Shown: positions 31,351-39,984 of the stretch, piece by piece
How the letters are laid out: each line of letters opens with the position of its first letter
How positions within the stretch are numbered: position 1 is the stretch's first letter
From: Candidatus Berkiella cookevillensis
GTDB taxonomy: Bacteria; Pseudomonadota; Gammaproteobacteria; Berkiellales; Berkiellaceae
Length of the DNA stretch: 64,000 nt
Assembly (NCBI RefSeq): GCF_001431315.2
Contig: NZ_LKHV02000001.1
Coordinates: 1-64,000 of the forward strand
Direction: 5' to 3'
Notes under the pieces: model-generated
Seen by the model: only the letters and a program-made list of their open reading frames with translations
Databases searched by the model: none
What the model was told of the DNA's origin: nothing
Translations under genes and position numbers: made by a program

Positions 31351-32181
31351 ATTATTACGCAGACCAAACTAGCTGTTTTTGGCGATCCCATTCATCAGAG
31401 CCTATCCCCTCGCATTCATATTGAATTTGCGCGACAGTTTGCTTTGGATATTGATTATCAGAAAGTATTAACACCTGCTGGTACATTAGCAGAAGCACTG
31501 AGTATTTTTTCAAGTGCAGGCGGTATGGGAGCCAATATTACGGCGCCGTTGAAGCAAGAAGCCTTTGCGCTGATCCCTCAACTTTCTCCATGCGCACGCA
31601 CAGCGGGCACCTTAAATACACTCAAGTGGGATCCCAGCACTCAGCAGTGGTTTGGTGAAAATACAGATGGCCAAGGTTTTCTACAATATTTGCAGAAATA
31701 TACGAGCATTGATATTGCACCGGCTCGGGTTTTATTGTTGGGGGCAGGTGGCGCTGCGAGAGCACTCATCGATGTCTTGGAGAAAAATGTATCGCAGCCT
31801 CTGACGGTCGTTAATCGCGATTTAGAAAAAGCGCAGGATCTAAAAAAATATCCTCGTTTAGAGTTATTATCTTATGTAGCGTTGAATCAGCAAATCCATC
31901 AGACGCGATTTGATATTATCATTAATGCAACCAGCAGTAGTTTACATCAGCAATTACCCCCTTTGGATAATGCGTGGCTAAAAAACAGCATTGTGATTGA
32001 TTTAGCCTATGCGCATGGTTTATCAACACCTTTCATGGAATGGGCACTGTCTCATCACGCAAAAAGCGTGGATGATGGCTTGGGTATGTTAGTGGAGCAG
32101 GCAGCTTTAAGCTTTGCGCTGTGGTTTGATCGCATGCCGGACAGCAAGCCGGTTTATCAGCAATTACGATCGAGAGAGTGA
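31351..32181 (+). CDS. aroE: Shikimate dehydrogenase, probable ATT start
   Basis: NADP-dependent reduction of 3-dehydroshikimate in chorismate synthesis. From 31351 the product is 276 residues (E. coli 272) and begins near AVFGDPIHQSLSPRIH, which carries the shikimate-binding Ser17 and Ser19. Catalytic Lys68 is in NITAPLK and the NADP site is LLGAGGAARAL. An in-frame stop at 31345-31347 and the absence of ATG, GTG or TTG before 31444 mean that the only starts preserving the active site are ATT at 31351 or 31354, unless there is a frameshift near the ATG at 31344. Starting at the TTG 31444 would remove the first 31 residues, including the substrate-binding motif. Confidence 0.88.
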   Translation: MITQTKLAVFGDPIHQSLSPRIHIEFARQFALDIDYQKVLTPAGTLAEALSIFSSAGGMGANITAPLKQEAFALIPQLSPCARTAGTLNTLKWDPSTQQWFGENTDGQGFLQYLQKYTSIDIAPARVLLLGAGGAARALIDVLEKNVSQPLTVVNRDLEKAQDLKKYPRLELLSYVALNQQIHQTRFDIIINATSSSLHQQLPPLDNAWLKNSIVIDLAYAHGLSTPFMEWALSHHAKSVDDGLGMLVEQAALSFALWFDRMPDSKPVYQQLRSRE

Positions 32182-32183
32182 AG

Positions 32184-32498
32184 ATGAAAAAATTATTAAC
32201 ACGCGCAGAAATGGATCATATTAAGCGCACTGATTTTGAAGGCTACAAAAAAGAAATCAGCAAAGACTGGGAAACACAGGCACAAGATATTGCCAAAGTT
32301 AAATCAATTATTGCCTCTTTTGATGCGCATGAAGCAGATCAAAACTTCTCTTTGGGAGGGCGAGCGTTTCCCATTTGGGCTGTTGATGCCTATCAGTACT
32401 TTGATGCAAAGTACGGCAGTCAGTTTGGTAGTGTCATTTTCGAAAAGGTGCTGTCAAAAATATGGGGAGAGATTCCTCATGAGATATCGACTCTTTAA
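32184..32498 (+). CDS. Small hypothetical protein after aroE
   Basis: I do not recognise this 104-residue hydrophilic protein (start MKKLLTRAEMDHIKRTDFEG; a GTG at 32178 would overlap the aroE stop). It has no signal peptide or membrane segment and appears alpha-helical and charged, with a conserved-looking GGRAFPIWAVDAYQYFD block. It begins two bases after aroE and ends 15 bases before the deacetylase gene, so it belongs to that transcription unit. A second frame overlapping it (32236-32505) has no independent support. Confidence 0.65.
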   Translation: MKKLLTRAEMDHIKRTDFEGYKKEISKDWETQAQDIAKVKSIIASFDAHEADQNFSLGGRAFPIWAVDAYQYFDAKYGSQFGSVIFEKVLSKIWGEIPHEISTL

Positions 32499-32513
32499 AC
32501 ATTAGGGAACAAT

Positions 32514-33221
32514 ATGAAAGGGAAATCAGTTATTTTTCTAGGAATACAGATCTTATTTATGACGTTGTTGTCATGGTCTGCATGTGCACAGCAAGAGAAA
32601 CCCATTCGATTTATCAAAGCAACGGAAAAAGTAGTTGCTTTGACTTTTGATGATGGGCCTTCGACACCGTATACCGAGCAGATTTTAGAAATTCTTGATA
32701 AACACCAAGTAAAGGCTACATTTTATCTGATGGGTGTTAATGTAAAAACCTATCCTTATATTGTAAAAAATATTATTAAAAAAGGACATGAGCTTGGTAA
32801 TCATACTATGCATCATGATCATTTGAAAAAAAAATCAGTGAAACAAATTGAAAATGATATCTCCCAAGTGGATCAATTAATTCGCAAACAAGGTTATGAA
32901 GGGGAAATTACCTTTCGCTCACCCTATGGACAAGTATCTGATAATATTCAAAAAGCAGTTGGAAATTTGAATAAGAAAAATGTATTGTTCAGCTATTTAC
33001 CGAGAGATTGGGAAGGACCGCCCGCCAAAGAAATACATGATCGCATTATGAAACGTGTACGACCAGGATTTATTATTACTTTGCATGATGGTGGTAAACA
33101 TAGACAAACAACTGTTGAGGCAACAGAAATGCTGATAGAAAGCTTAAAAGCACAAGGTTATCGCTTTGTTGTGGTACAGGAGTTGTTGAAGATGGGGCCT
33201 GCGCAATCTGTCTTCCATTAA
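32514..33221 (+). CDS. Secreted polysaccharide deacetylase (NodB domain)
   Basis: Predicted periplasmic or secreted metal-dependent deacetylase acting on N-acetylated sugars such as peptidoglycan or chitin oligomers. The 235 residues have a signal peptide ending near ACA-QQ (about residue 25). The NodB domain shows motif 1 TFDDGPST, motif 2 HELGNHTMHHDH with the metal-binding His, motif 3 FRSPYG, and later motifs DWEGPP and ITLHDGG. All expected catalytic residues appear present. The true substrate cannot be told from sequence. Confidence 0.9.
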   Translation: MKGKSVIFLGIQILFMTLLSWSACAQQEKPIRFIKATEKVVALTFDDGPSTPYTEQILEILDKHQVKATFYLMGVNVKTYPYIVKNIIKKGHELGNHTMHHDHLKKKSVKQIENDISQVDQLIRKQGYEGEITFRSPYGQVSDNIQKAVGNLNKKNVLFSYLPRDWEGPPAKEIHDRIMKRVRPGFIITLHDGGKHRQTTVEATEMLIESLKAQGYRFVVVQELLKMGPAQSVFH

Positions 33222-33482
33222 AGTGATTTGTATTGTCATGCCAGCGAAGGCTGGCATCTAATACATATCAAGAATTAATTTTTTAATGCTTTATTGAACT
33301 ACTAAAGGAAAACGTAGAACAAGCTTTGAATACTGCTAATCAAGATAAATCCTGGATGCCAGCCTTCGCTGGCATGACACAACCTATTCTACTGTTTAAA
33401 TAAAATGTGTGCAGTTCGTAGCAGAATTGGTAGAGGTGTTTGGATTCGTTTCACTCATCGGGAATTCTGATAGAAAAAAACT
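33222..33482. repeat. Repeat family C: 25-base inverted repeats, each itself a hairpin
   Basis: 33234-33258 and 33355-33379 are exact reverse complements. Each contains ATGCCAGC-GAAG-GCTGGCAT, a perfect 8-base stem with a GAAG loop. The pair lies between the convergent deacetylase and gamma carbonic anhydrase genes and bounds a 146-base unit. This resembles the REP-like repeats common in Proteobacteria. The rest of the gap holds no gene. Confidence 0.8.
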
Positions 33483-34022
33483 TTAGCCTGTCAAATACTG
33501 ATTCTTTAATTTAATGTAATTTTTTGCGCTATATTCAAAAAAGCTTAGCTCTTCTTCGGTAAGTGGACGTTTCATTTGAGCAGGACGCCCTGCCCATAAG
33601 TAGCCACCCTTCAGTACTTTATTAGGTGCGACTAAGCTACCTGCCGCCAGCAAAACTTGTGATTCAATCACCGCACCGTCTAAAACAATGGAGTCCATGC
33701 CGATGATACAGTAGTCATGAATGGTGCAACCATGCAGTGTTACTTTATGTCCAATGGTTACAAAATTTCCTACTGTGGTAGCAAAACCTGCGGGATTATA
33801 CTTACTGGCATGTGTGACATGGATAACCGAGCCATCTTGAATGCTTGTTCCTTCGCCAATTCGAATGCGATGCATATCGCCTCGAATAGATACATGCGGC
33901 CAAACAGAGCTGTCTTTGCCAATATGGGCATCTCCAATAATGGTGCACATGGGATCAATATATGCGCTGGGATCGATGGCTGGCTGATGGCCTTGAAAAG
34001 AACGGATATTATATGTATTCAT
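33483..34022 (-). CDS. Gamma-carbonic-anhydrase-like hexapeptide protein (YrdA/PaaY type)
   Basis: Left-handed beta-helix protein of the gamma carbonic anhydrase family. The 179 residues show repeating hexapeptides (IGDAHIGKDSSVWPHVSIRGD) and the metal-site histidines in GSVIHVTHAS and TIGHKVTLHGC. Homologues include E. coli YrdA and PaaY; whether they hydrate CO2 or act on thioesters differs within the family. It starts 32 bases downstream of gor and is probably co-transcribed with it. Confidence 0.9.
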   Translation of the reverse strand: MNTYNIRSFQGHQPAIDPSAYIDPMCTIIGDAHIGKDSSVWPHVSIRGDMHRIRIGEGTSIQDGSVIHVTHASKYNPAGFATTVGNFVTIGHKVTLHGCTIHDYCIIGMDSIVLDGAVIESQVLLAAGSLVAPNKVLKGGYLWAGRPAQMKRPLTEEELSFFEYSAKNYIKLKNQYLTG

Positions 34023-34054
34023 GGTCTTGTCGTACCTTTAATTTTTTATGGGTG

Positions 34055-35401
34055 CTATCTTAATGTGACTAATTCTTCTGCAATGGTTGGATGAATGGCA
34101 ATAGTTTCATCAAAATCAGCCTTTGTTGCGCCCATTTTTATAGCAACCGCAAAGCCTTGTAATATTTCATCTACTTGTTCTCCTATCATATGACAACCCA
34201 GGATTTTGCCGGTTGATTGCAGAGTGATAAGTTTCAAGCAACAAGTTGACGGATGCGGAGAAAAAGCTGCTATCATTGGCGTGAATTGAGCTTCATAGCA
34301 TTTGATATCGTCTGGATATTGAAGGCGGGATTGTGCTTCACTCATGCCAACCGTTGCAATAGGAGGATGACTGAAGACCACGGTAGGTATCAAGGAATAA
34401 TCAACCTTAGCATCGATTTTATGATTGAATAAGCGCTCTGCTAATTGGCGACCTGCTTTAATTGCAACAGGCGTTAATTGCCATGTGCTAGCAACATCTC
34501 CAACAGCATAAATGCCTGGAACAGAAGTGTTTTGATAAGCATCCACTTGAATGAGACCCTTTTTATCAACTAAAACCCCACTTTTCTCAAGTTGTAGATC
34601 ATTGATATTGCTCTTGCGACCGATTGCCCAGATAAGACAATCAACAGCGGGGAGATCTTTTTGATTTTCACATTCTAATATCAGTCCATCCGCATTTTCT
34701 TTGAGTGCACGTGGCGTGTGTTCTGGATATATGTTTATGCCATTGCTTTGGTATTGTGCTAATAGATTTTTGCTTAACATCGCATCGAAGTTTTTTAAGA
34801 CGCGATCGCTTCTGTATGCCCAAGAAACATCACAACCAAAGCCATGCAGCATGCCGGCTAATTCGGCTGCAATATAACCTGCACCGACAATTGCAACACG
34901 CTTAGGCAAGGCTTTTAGTTCAAAAAAGCCATCAGAGTCGATGCCTAAATTATATCCAGGGATTTGGGGCCAGGCAGGTTGTGAGCCTGTGGCAATTAGA
35001 ATATGGGGGGCACTGTAGCGTGTGCCATTAACGTCGATAGTATTTGTGTTATGAAAACGGCCTTTACCTTTTTGCACAATCACTTTGTTATTTTTAAGTT
35101 TCTTCTCATAGCCTGCATGTAATTTGTGGATATAGGCTTGTCGCTTTTCTATTAAAGTTTGCCAATCTAATTGAGGACTAAGCACCGTGAAGCCTAAGCC
35201 ATTTGCTGTTTGGATTTGGCTGTATCGCTGACTAGCCATCCACATGATTTTTTTAGGAACACAGCCAACATTGACGCAGGTTCCACCTATGAGGCTTGCT
35301 TCAATCAGCAGTACTTTTGCCCCATATTCTGCTGCACGATTGGCTGTCGCAATTCCACCTGAACCACCGCCGAGTATGATTAAATCAAAGGTATTTGGCA
35401 T
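34055..35401 (-). CDS. gor: Glutathione-disulfide reductase
   Basis: FAD/NADPH enzyme keeping glutathione reduced. The 448 residues (E. coli 450) start with the FAD motif IILGGGSGGIATANRA. The redox pair is Cys42 and Cys47 in GGTCVNVGCVPKK. The NADPH-binding GAGYIAAELAG and the C-terminal AIHPTIAEELVTLR with the catalytic His are present. It indicates a glutathione-based thiol system and aerobic life. Confidence 0.96.
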   Translation of the reverse strand: MPNTFDLIILGGGSGGIATANRAAEYGAKVLLIEASLIGGTCVNVGCVPKKIMWMASQRYSQIQTANGLGFTVLSPQLDWQTLIEKRQAYIHKLHAGYEKKLKNNKVIVQKGKGRFHNTNTIDVNGTRYSAPHILIATGSQPAWPQIPGYNLGIDSDGFFELKALPKRVAIVGAGYIAAELAGMLHGFGCDVSWAYRSDRVLKNFDAMLSKNLLAQYQSNGINIYPEHTPRALKENADGLILECENQKDLPAVDCLIWAIGRKSNINDLQLEKSGVLVDKKGLIQVDAYQNTSVPGIYAVGDVASTWQLTPVAIKAGRQLAERLFNHKIDAKVDYSLIPTVVFSHPPIATVGMSEAQSRLQYPDDIKCYEAQFTPMIAAFSPHPSTCCLKLITLQSTGKILGCHMIGEQVDEILQGFAVAIKMGATKADFDETIAIHPTIAEELVTLR

Positions 35402-35496
35402 TTTTATAACTTATTAAGGACTTCGTAGATCTTGGTGGGTATGTTAATCTTATTCTATGAGCACTGTCACCCATACAAAAAAATAAGGAGCATTGA

Positions 35497-37539
35497 ATGT
35501 CTAACCCTTTGCTAACTGAATATGAATTACCACCTTTCAAATCCATTAATGTGCAAGATATTATGCCAGCTATTGAAAATGTTTTAGATGATAACTTAAA
35601 AAAAATAGAAAAACTAACCACAGAGCAGCCAAAAACTTGGGCTGATCTGATTAAGCCCTTAGAAGCATTAGACGATCGATTGCACCGAGCATGGTCTCCC
35701 GTTCGGCATTTAAATGCTGTCATGAGTTCAGAAGCTTTAAGAAAAGCATATAACGAATGTTTGCCTAAAATTTCCGATTACTCAACCCAAGTGGGACAAA
35801 ACAAAGCCTTATATGAAGCTTTTTTAGCAATAAAAAATGCTCCAGAATTTTCCAATTTGGACAGTGCTCAAAAGAAAGTGATTCAAAATGCTTTGCGGGA
35901 TTTTAAATTACAAGGTATTGCCTTATCTCCTGAAAAACAAGCGCAATTTAAATCTTTAAAAAAGCAACTGTCAGAATTGGAAAGTAAGTTCCAAGACAAT
36001 GTATTAGATGCCACCGATCATTGGCATATGGATATTGAGGATAGTGCAAAACTAGCAGGTGTGCCTGAGGCTGATTTGGCACTTTTTGCTCAAAAAGCCA
36101 CAGAAAACAAGGTGTCTGGTTATCGATTAACTTTGGATTTTCCTTGTTATTATGCAATTGCTACTTATGCGAAGGATAGGAAATTAAGAGAAACAATGCA
36201 TGAGGCCTATGTCACACGCGCCTCTGATCAAGGGCCTTCAAAAGGTAACTTTGATAATAGTGCTATTATTGTGAGCATTTTAAAGATTCGAGATGAACTT
36301 GCAAAGTTATTAGATTATCCTACTTATGCGCATTATTCGCTTGAGAAAAAGATGGCACCTTCTGTCAATGCTGTTATGAGTTTTCTTGAAGAGTTAGCGT
36401 TGAAAGCAAAGCCATTTGCCCAAAAAGAGATAAATGAATTAGAAACCTATGCAAAAAAACAAGATAATATTGATCGCTTGCAACCTTGGGACACCAGTTT
36501 TTATTCGGAAAAATTACGTGAAGAGCAATTTTCTATCTCTCAAGAAGAATTAAGACCTTATTTTCCTGCGCATAAAGTAATAGAAGGGATGTTTAAAATT
36601 GTCAATAAAACCTTTGGCATTAGTGTTAAACCGATTCATTCTTTTGATGCCTGGCATGACAGTGTGCAGTTATTTGAGGTGATTGATAAGGATAATCTCT
36701 TAAGAGGTAAGTTCTATTTAGATTTATATGCACGCCCTAAAAAACGTCAAGGTGCGTGGATGGACGATGCCATTGGTCGTCGAAAAAAAGTAGATGCAAG
36801 TTTACAGACGCCAGTTGCCTATATAACCTGTAATTTTCGCCCAGGTATGGGAGATGAACCTGCATTATTAACGCACGATGAAGTAGTGACTTTGTTTCAT
36901 GAGTTTGGTCATGCCCTTCACCATATGTTGACGCAAATTGATCACCTAGATATTTCTGGTATCAGCGGTGTGCCATGGGATGCTGTTGAGTTACCGAGTC
37001 AGTTTTTAGAAAATTGGTGTTGGCAAAAAGAGGCACTACCGATTATCTCTTCTCACTATCAAGATCAAAAGCCCTTGCCGGAGGAAATGTTTAATAAGCT
37101 ATTGAGGACAAAGAATTTTCTCTCTGGTATGCATATTGCTAGACAGATTGAATTTGCGCTCTTTGATTTTCGCATTCATTTAGAATTTGATAGTCAGCAG
37201 AAAAATCAAGTGCAAACAATTTTAGATGAAGTGCGAAAAAAGGTTGCGGTTGTGCCAGCAGCATCCTATAACCGATTTCAGAACAGTTTCACACATATTT
37301 TCTCGGGTGGTTATTGTGCGGGTTATTACAGTTATCTTTGGGCTGAAGTTTTGGCCAGTGATGCCTTCTCTCGTTTTAAAGAGGAGGGTTTATTTAACCC
37401 ACAAGTGGGCGCTGCTTTCATGCAACATATTTTGGAAAAAGGTGGTTCTGAGGAGCCTGAGGTCTTGTTTAGGCTTTTTAGGGGTAGAGCACATAAAATT
37501 GATTATTTGTTAGAGGATTATGGATTGTTGGTTTCATGA
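35497..37539 (+). CDS. prlC: Oligopeptidase A (M3 metallopeptidase)
   Basis: Cytosolic zinc oligopeptidase that degrades signal peptides and other short peptides. The 680 residues equal E. coli PrlC in length and begin MSNPLLTEYELPPFKSI. The zinc site is HEFGHALHHML with His468, Glu469 and His472. The conserved Gly/Tyr-rich segment FSGGYCAGYYSYLWAEVL lies near the C terminus. It is divergent from gor with 95 bases between them. Confidence 0.97.
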   Translation: MSNPLLTEYELPPFKSINVQDIMPAIENVLDDNLKKIEKLTTEQPKTWADLIKPLEALDDRLHRAWSPVRHLNAVMSSEALRKAYNECLPKISDYSTQVGQNKALYEAFLAIKNAPEFSNLDSAQKKVIQNALRDFKLQGIALSPEKQAQFKSLKKQLSELESKFQDNVLDATDHWHMDIEDSAKLAGVPEADLALFAQKATENKVSGYRLTLDFPCYYAIATYAKDRKLRETMHEAYVTRASDQGPSKGNFDNSAIIVSILKIRDELAKLLDYPTYAHYSLEKKMAPSVNAVMSFLEELALKAKPFAQKEINELETYAKKQDNIDRLQPWDTSFYSEKLREEQFSISQEELRPYFPAHKVIEGMFKIVNKTFGISVKPIHSFDAWHDSVQLFEVIDKDNLLRGKFYLDLYARPKKRQGAWMDDAIGRRKKVDASLQTPVAYITCNFRPGMGDEPALLTHDEVVTLFHEFGHALHHMLTQIDHLDISGISGVPWDAVELPSQFLENWCWQKEALPIISSHYQDQKPLPEEMFNKLLRTKNFLSGMHIARQIEFALFDFRIHLEFDSQQKNQVQTILDEVRKKVAVVPAASYNRFQNSFTHIFSGGYCAGYYSYLWAEVLASDAFSRFKEEGLFNPQVGAAFMQHILEKGGSEEPEVLFRLFRGRAHKIDYLLEDYGLLVS

Positions 37540-37845
37540 ATGATTATCATCTGAAGCCGTAGAAAGGGGTTTTTAAGCCCCTATTCTATGCAGCATGGAT
37601 CATTGGGCAGCTTGTGCTTTGTCTTTTCCGCTGCCATATTCAAAGTAGGATGCATTGAATTTTGTTTGAGTACCACTGAGAGAGGATATGTGTTGGTTCA
37701 CTTTCTATTTTGGTTATAAAAACATATAATGAAAAAGTAAAAATAAGAAATACATTCTGGAATCATGTTAAAGCTACTTAAAAACTACCTTCCTGCAAAC
37801 CTGTCTTTCGTCCTATGTCACATTCTGGCAATCGTGAGGTTTATT
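37540..37845. other. 306-base gap before rmf
   Basis: No gene is visible. A weak hairpin, AGGGG and GCCCCT near 37564-37585, follows prlC and may terminate it. TATAAT at 37725-37730 may be the rmf -10 element, but no -35 is evident at 17 bases. The leader to the rmf ATG would be about 110 bases. Confidence 0.4.
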
Positions 37846-38037
37846 ATGAAAAGAGCAAAACGCAGTAAAACGGAACGCGCTTTTAGACAAGGTTATCAAC
37901 AAGGGGTGCATGGTCACCCTAAAGAAAATTGTCCTTTCCAATCGTTAATTGATGAACGAGAAAAATGGATGAGTGGTTGGAGGGAGGGCCACGCTGCATA
38001 TGTAGCGGGCTACAGATTAGCGGACAATTTTCTCTAA
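37846..38037 (+). CDS. rmf: Ribosome modulation factor
   Basis: Small basic protein that pairs 70S ribosomes into inactive 100S dimers in stationary phase. Start ATG 37846 (MKRAKRSKTERAFRQGYQQG) has GTGAGG six bases upstream and matches E. coli RMF; the frame extends upstream to 37765 but that part is unlike RMF. The 63 residues include the conserved CPFQSL and WMSGWREG. E. coli RMF is 55 aa, so there is a slightly longer C terminus. A strong terminator follows. Confidence 0.93.
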   Translation: MKRAKRSKTERAFRQGYQQGVHGHPKENCPFQSLIDEREKWMSGWREGHAAYVAGYRLADNFL

Positions 38038-38060
38038 TCATGGACGCAAAGAAGGTAGTA

Positions 38061-38088
38061 AAAACCCCCAGATTTGGGGGTTTTTTTT
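38061..38088 (+). terminator. Intrinsic terminator of rmf
   Basis: AAAACCCCCA and TGGGGGTTTT form a 10-base stem around a 4-base loop, running directly into a tract of eight T. This is a textbook rho-independent terminator, 24 bases after the rmf stop. Confidence 0.92.
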
Positions 38089-38093
38089 GATAT

Positions 38094-38248
38094 ATACCCA
38101 CAACAGATGATTCTTACCCGTAAAGGGCACAATGTCGGTTAGGCGGCAAGCGTTCGAGCAATAGGAGTGTATACAAAATACATGACTATTGTGAGATACG
38201 CGAAGCCAACAACACCGAAGATTTATCTGTGAAGGGGATACCCACAAC
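38094..38248 (+). repeat. Repeat family B, copy 1
   Basis: Homologous to 58476-58602; both share AGGCG-CAAG, CGAGCAA, a central hairpin around TACA, GCGAAG-CAACA and TGTGAAG. The ends are imperfect inverted repeats (CAGATGATTCTT near 38104 against CAGATAAATCTT read from the right end). An exact 11-base direct repeat ATACCCACAAC flanks it at 38094-38104 and 38238-38248, possibly an insertion footprint. Confidence 0.7.
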
Positions 38249-38364
38249 CATGCTTAAATTTAATCAATCTAGATTACAGCTAAGAAACTCAAATATATTT
38301 TTATTGCCTTGCGCCAAGACAGATTAAAAATATATAATTTATCCTTTTGTAAGAAATTTTTAAA

Positions 38365-39984
38365 ATGATTTTTATTAAAGATCTCGCCATTCAATACGGC
38401 GGCAAGTTGTTATTTGAAGGCGTTGATTTGCTCTTAAACCAAAGTAATCGCTACGCTATTGTAGGCGCTAATGGTACGGGTAAAAGTACTCTGCTACGTT
38501 TAATGATGCAAGAAGAATCGCCCAGCTTAGGTGAAATTGTTATCACCAAAAGTAAACAGGTTGGTTGGGTTAAGCAAGATCATTTTCATTATGAACAAAA
38601 TAGAATTATTGATGTTGTATTAATGGGTAAAAGTGAGTTATGGAAGGCTCTTGCCGATAAAGATGCTTTACTCAATGCACCTTGGACAGATGCTTCAGCG
38701 GATCAGCTTGGGCACTTAGAAGAAACGATTGCGCATTACAATGGCTATGCGGCAGAAAGCCTTGCACATATTCTGCTGGAAGGTTTAGGCATACCACAAT
38801 CAAAACATTTTGATACACTGAGTACGCTTTCTGGTGGTTATAAGATGCGGGTTCTTTTGGCACAAGCCTTATTTGAAGAGCCAGATATTTTATTATTAGA
38901 TGAACCGACCAACCATTTGGATATCATGACCATTGCGTGGTTAGAGGCTTATCTGATTAATGAATTTAAAGGTTTATTAGTTTTTGTTTCGCATGATATT
39001 AAATTCTTAAATAAAATATCTACACATGTATTAGACATTGATTATGGTGAAGTCAGAGAATATGTGGGTGACTATAATCTTTTTTTGGTGAAGAAAAAAG
39101 AAATTGCAGAACAAAAATTGAGTGAGAAAAAATACGCAGAAGACAAGTTGGCGCATATGCAAAAATTTGTTGAGCGTTTTGGTGCAAAAGCAAGCAAGGC
39201 CCGTCAAGCACAATCACGCGTTAAAATGATGGAAAAAATAGAGCTGCCAGACATTAAAAACAGCTCCAGAATGAGCCCAAATTTCCATTTTGAATGCAAA
39301 AGACCTTCTGGGAAAGTAGTGTTAACGCTAGACAAAGTTGTCAAAACATATGGTGAAAAGAATGTTTTAAACAATGTCTCATTTTCTGTAAACAAAGATG
39401 AAAAAGTTGCTATTATTGGACATAATGGAATTGGTAAATCAACACTCTTAAAAATAGCAATGCAAGCTTTAGAACCTACTTCAGGAAAGAGCGAATGGGG
39501 CTATGAAACGCATGTATCCTACTTTGCACAAGATCATCATGAACAATTAAGCCAAAGCATGAGTGTCTTAGAGTGGTTAACACAGCAATGCCCCAAAGAG
39601 TCAAGCGCCAGTATTCGTAATGTATTAGGCCAAGTATTGTTTGTCAAAGAAGAGGTTGAGAGCAATATCTTACATATCAGCGGTGGTGAAGCTGCTCGAC
39701 TTCTCGTTGCTAAAATGATGCTGGAAAAACCAAATGTTTTGGTCTTAGATGAGCCTACGAACCATTTGGATATTGAAGGCATTGAGGCATTGATTAAAGC
39801 TTTAAAAGCTTACAAAGGTACATTGATTCTGGTGAGCCATGATCGCCACTTCGTTGGACAGATTGTTAATCGAGTTGTCGCATTGTCTGAAACAGGCTAC
39901 AAAGATTACAAAGGGACTTATAATCAATTCTTAAAATATTATGGAGAGGATTATCTTTCCCAGAGTTTTCTTGCTAAGAAATAG
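38365..39984 (+). CDS. ybiT: ABC-F ATPase, YbiT type
   Basis: Soluble twin-ATPase of the ABC-F family that acts on ribosomes rather than in transport. The 539 residues (E. coli YbiT 530) carry two cassettes: GANGTGKST, LSGGYKMRVLLAQAL and LLLDEPTNHLD in the first, GHNGIGKST, ISGGEAARLLVAKMM and VLDEPTNHLD in the second. Between them is a charged helical linker (about 245-305), as in the family. The match to YbiT along the first cassette is close (ELWKAL, GDYNLFL). Its exact ribosomal function is not settled. Confidence 0.92.
   Translation: MIFIKDLAIQYGGKLLFEGVDLLLNQSNRYAIVGANGTGKSTLLRLMMQEESPSLGEIVITKSKQVGWVKQDHFHYEQNRIIDVVLMGKSELWKALADKDALLNAPWTDASADQLGHLEETIAHYNGYAAESLAHILLEGLGIPQSKHFDTLSTLSGGYKMRVLLAQALFEEPDILLLDEPTNHLDIMTIAWLEAYLINEFKGLLVFVSHDIKFLNKISTHVLDIDYGEVREYVGDYNLFLVKKKEIAEQKLSEKKYAEDKLAHMQKFVERFGAKASKARQAQSRVKMMEKIELPDIKNSSRMSPNFHFECKRPSGKVVLTLDKVVKTYGEKNVLNNVSFSVNKDEKVAIIGHNGIGKSTLLKIAMQALEPTSGKSEWGYETHVSYFAQDHHEQLSQSMSVLEWLTQQCPKESSASIRNVLGQVLFVKEEVESNILHISGGEAARLLVAKMMLEKPNVLVLDEPTNHLDIEGIEALIKALKAYKGTLILVSHDRHFVGQIVNRVVALSETGYKDYKGTYNQFLKYYGEDYLSQSFLAKK

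Larger units (their letters stand above)
38038..38364. other. 327-base gap: rmf terminator and repeat B copy
   Basis: This gap holds the rmf terminator at 38061-38088 and the palindromic repeat B copy 1 at about 38094-38248. The final 115 bases before the ABC-F gene are AT-rich and presumably contain its promoter. No gene is supported. Confidence 0.6.

Noticed and set aside
32236-32505. 89-codon frame overlapping the small gene after aroE
   Set aside because: It shares its DNA with 32184-32498, which has the better position right after aroE; its peptide looks like a shifted reading.
33717-34094. 125-codon forward frame antisense to the gamma carbonic anhydrase gene
   Set aside because: Mirror of a well-supported hexapeptide protein; no independent domain.
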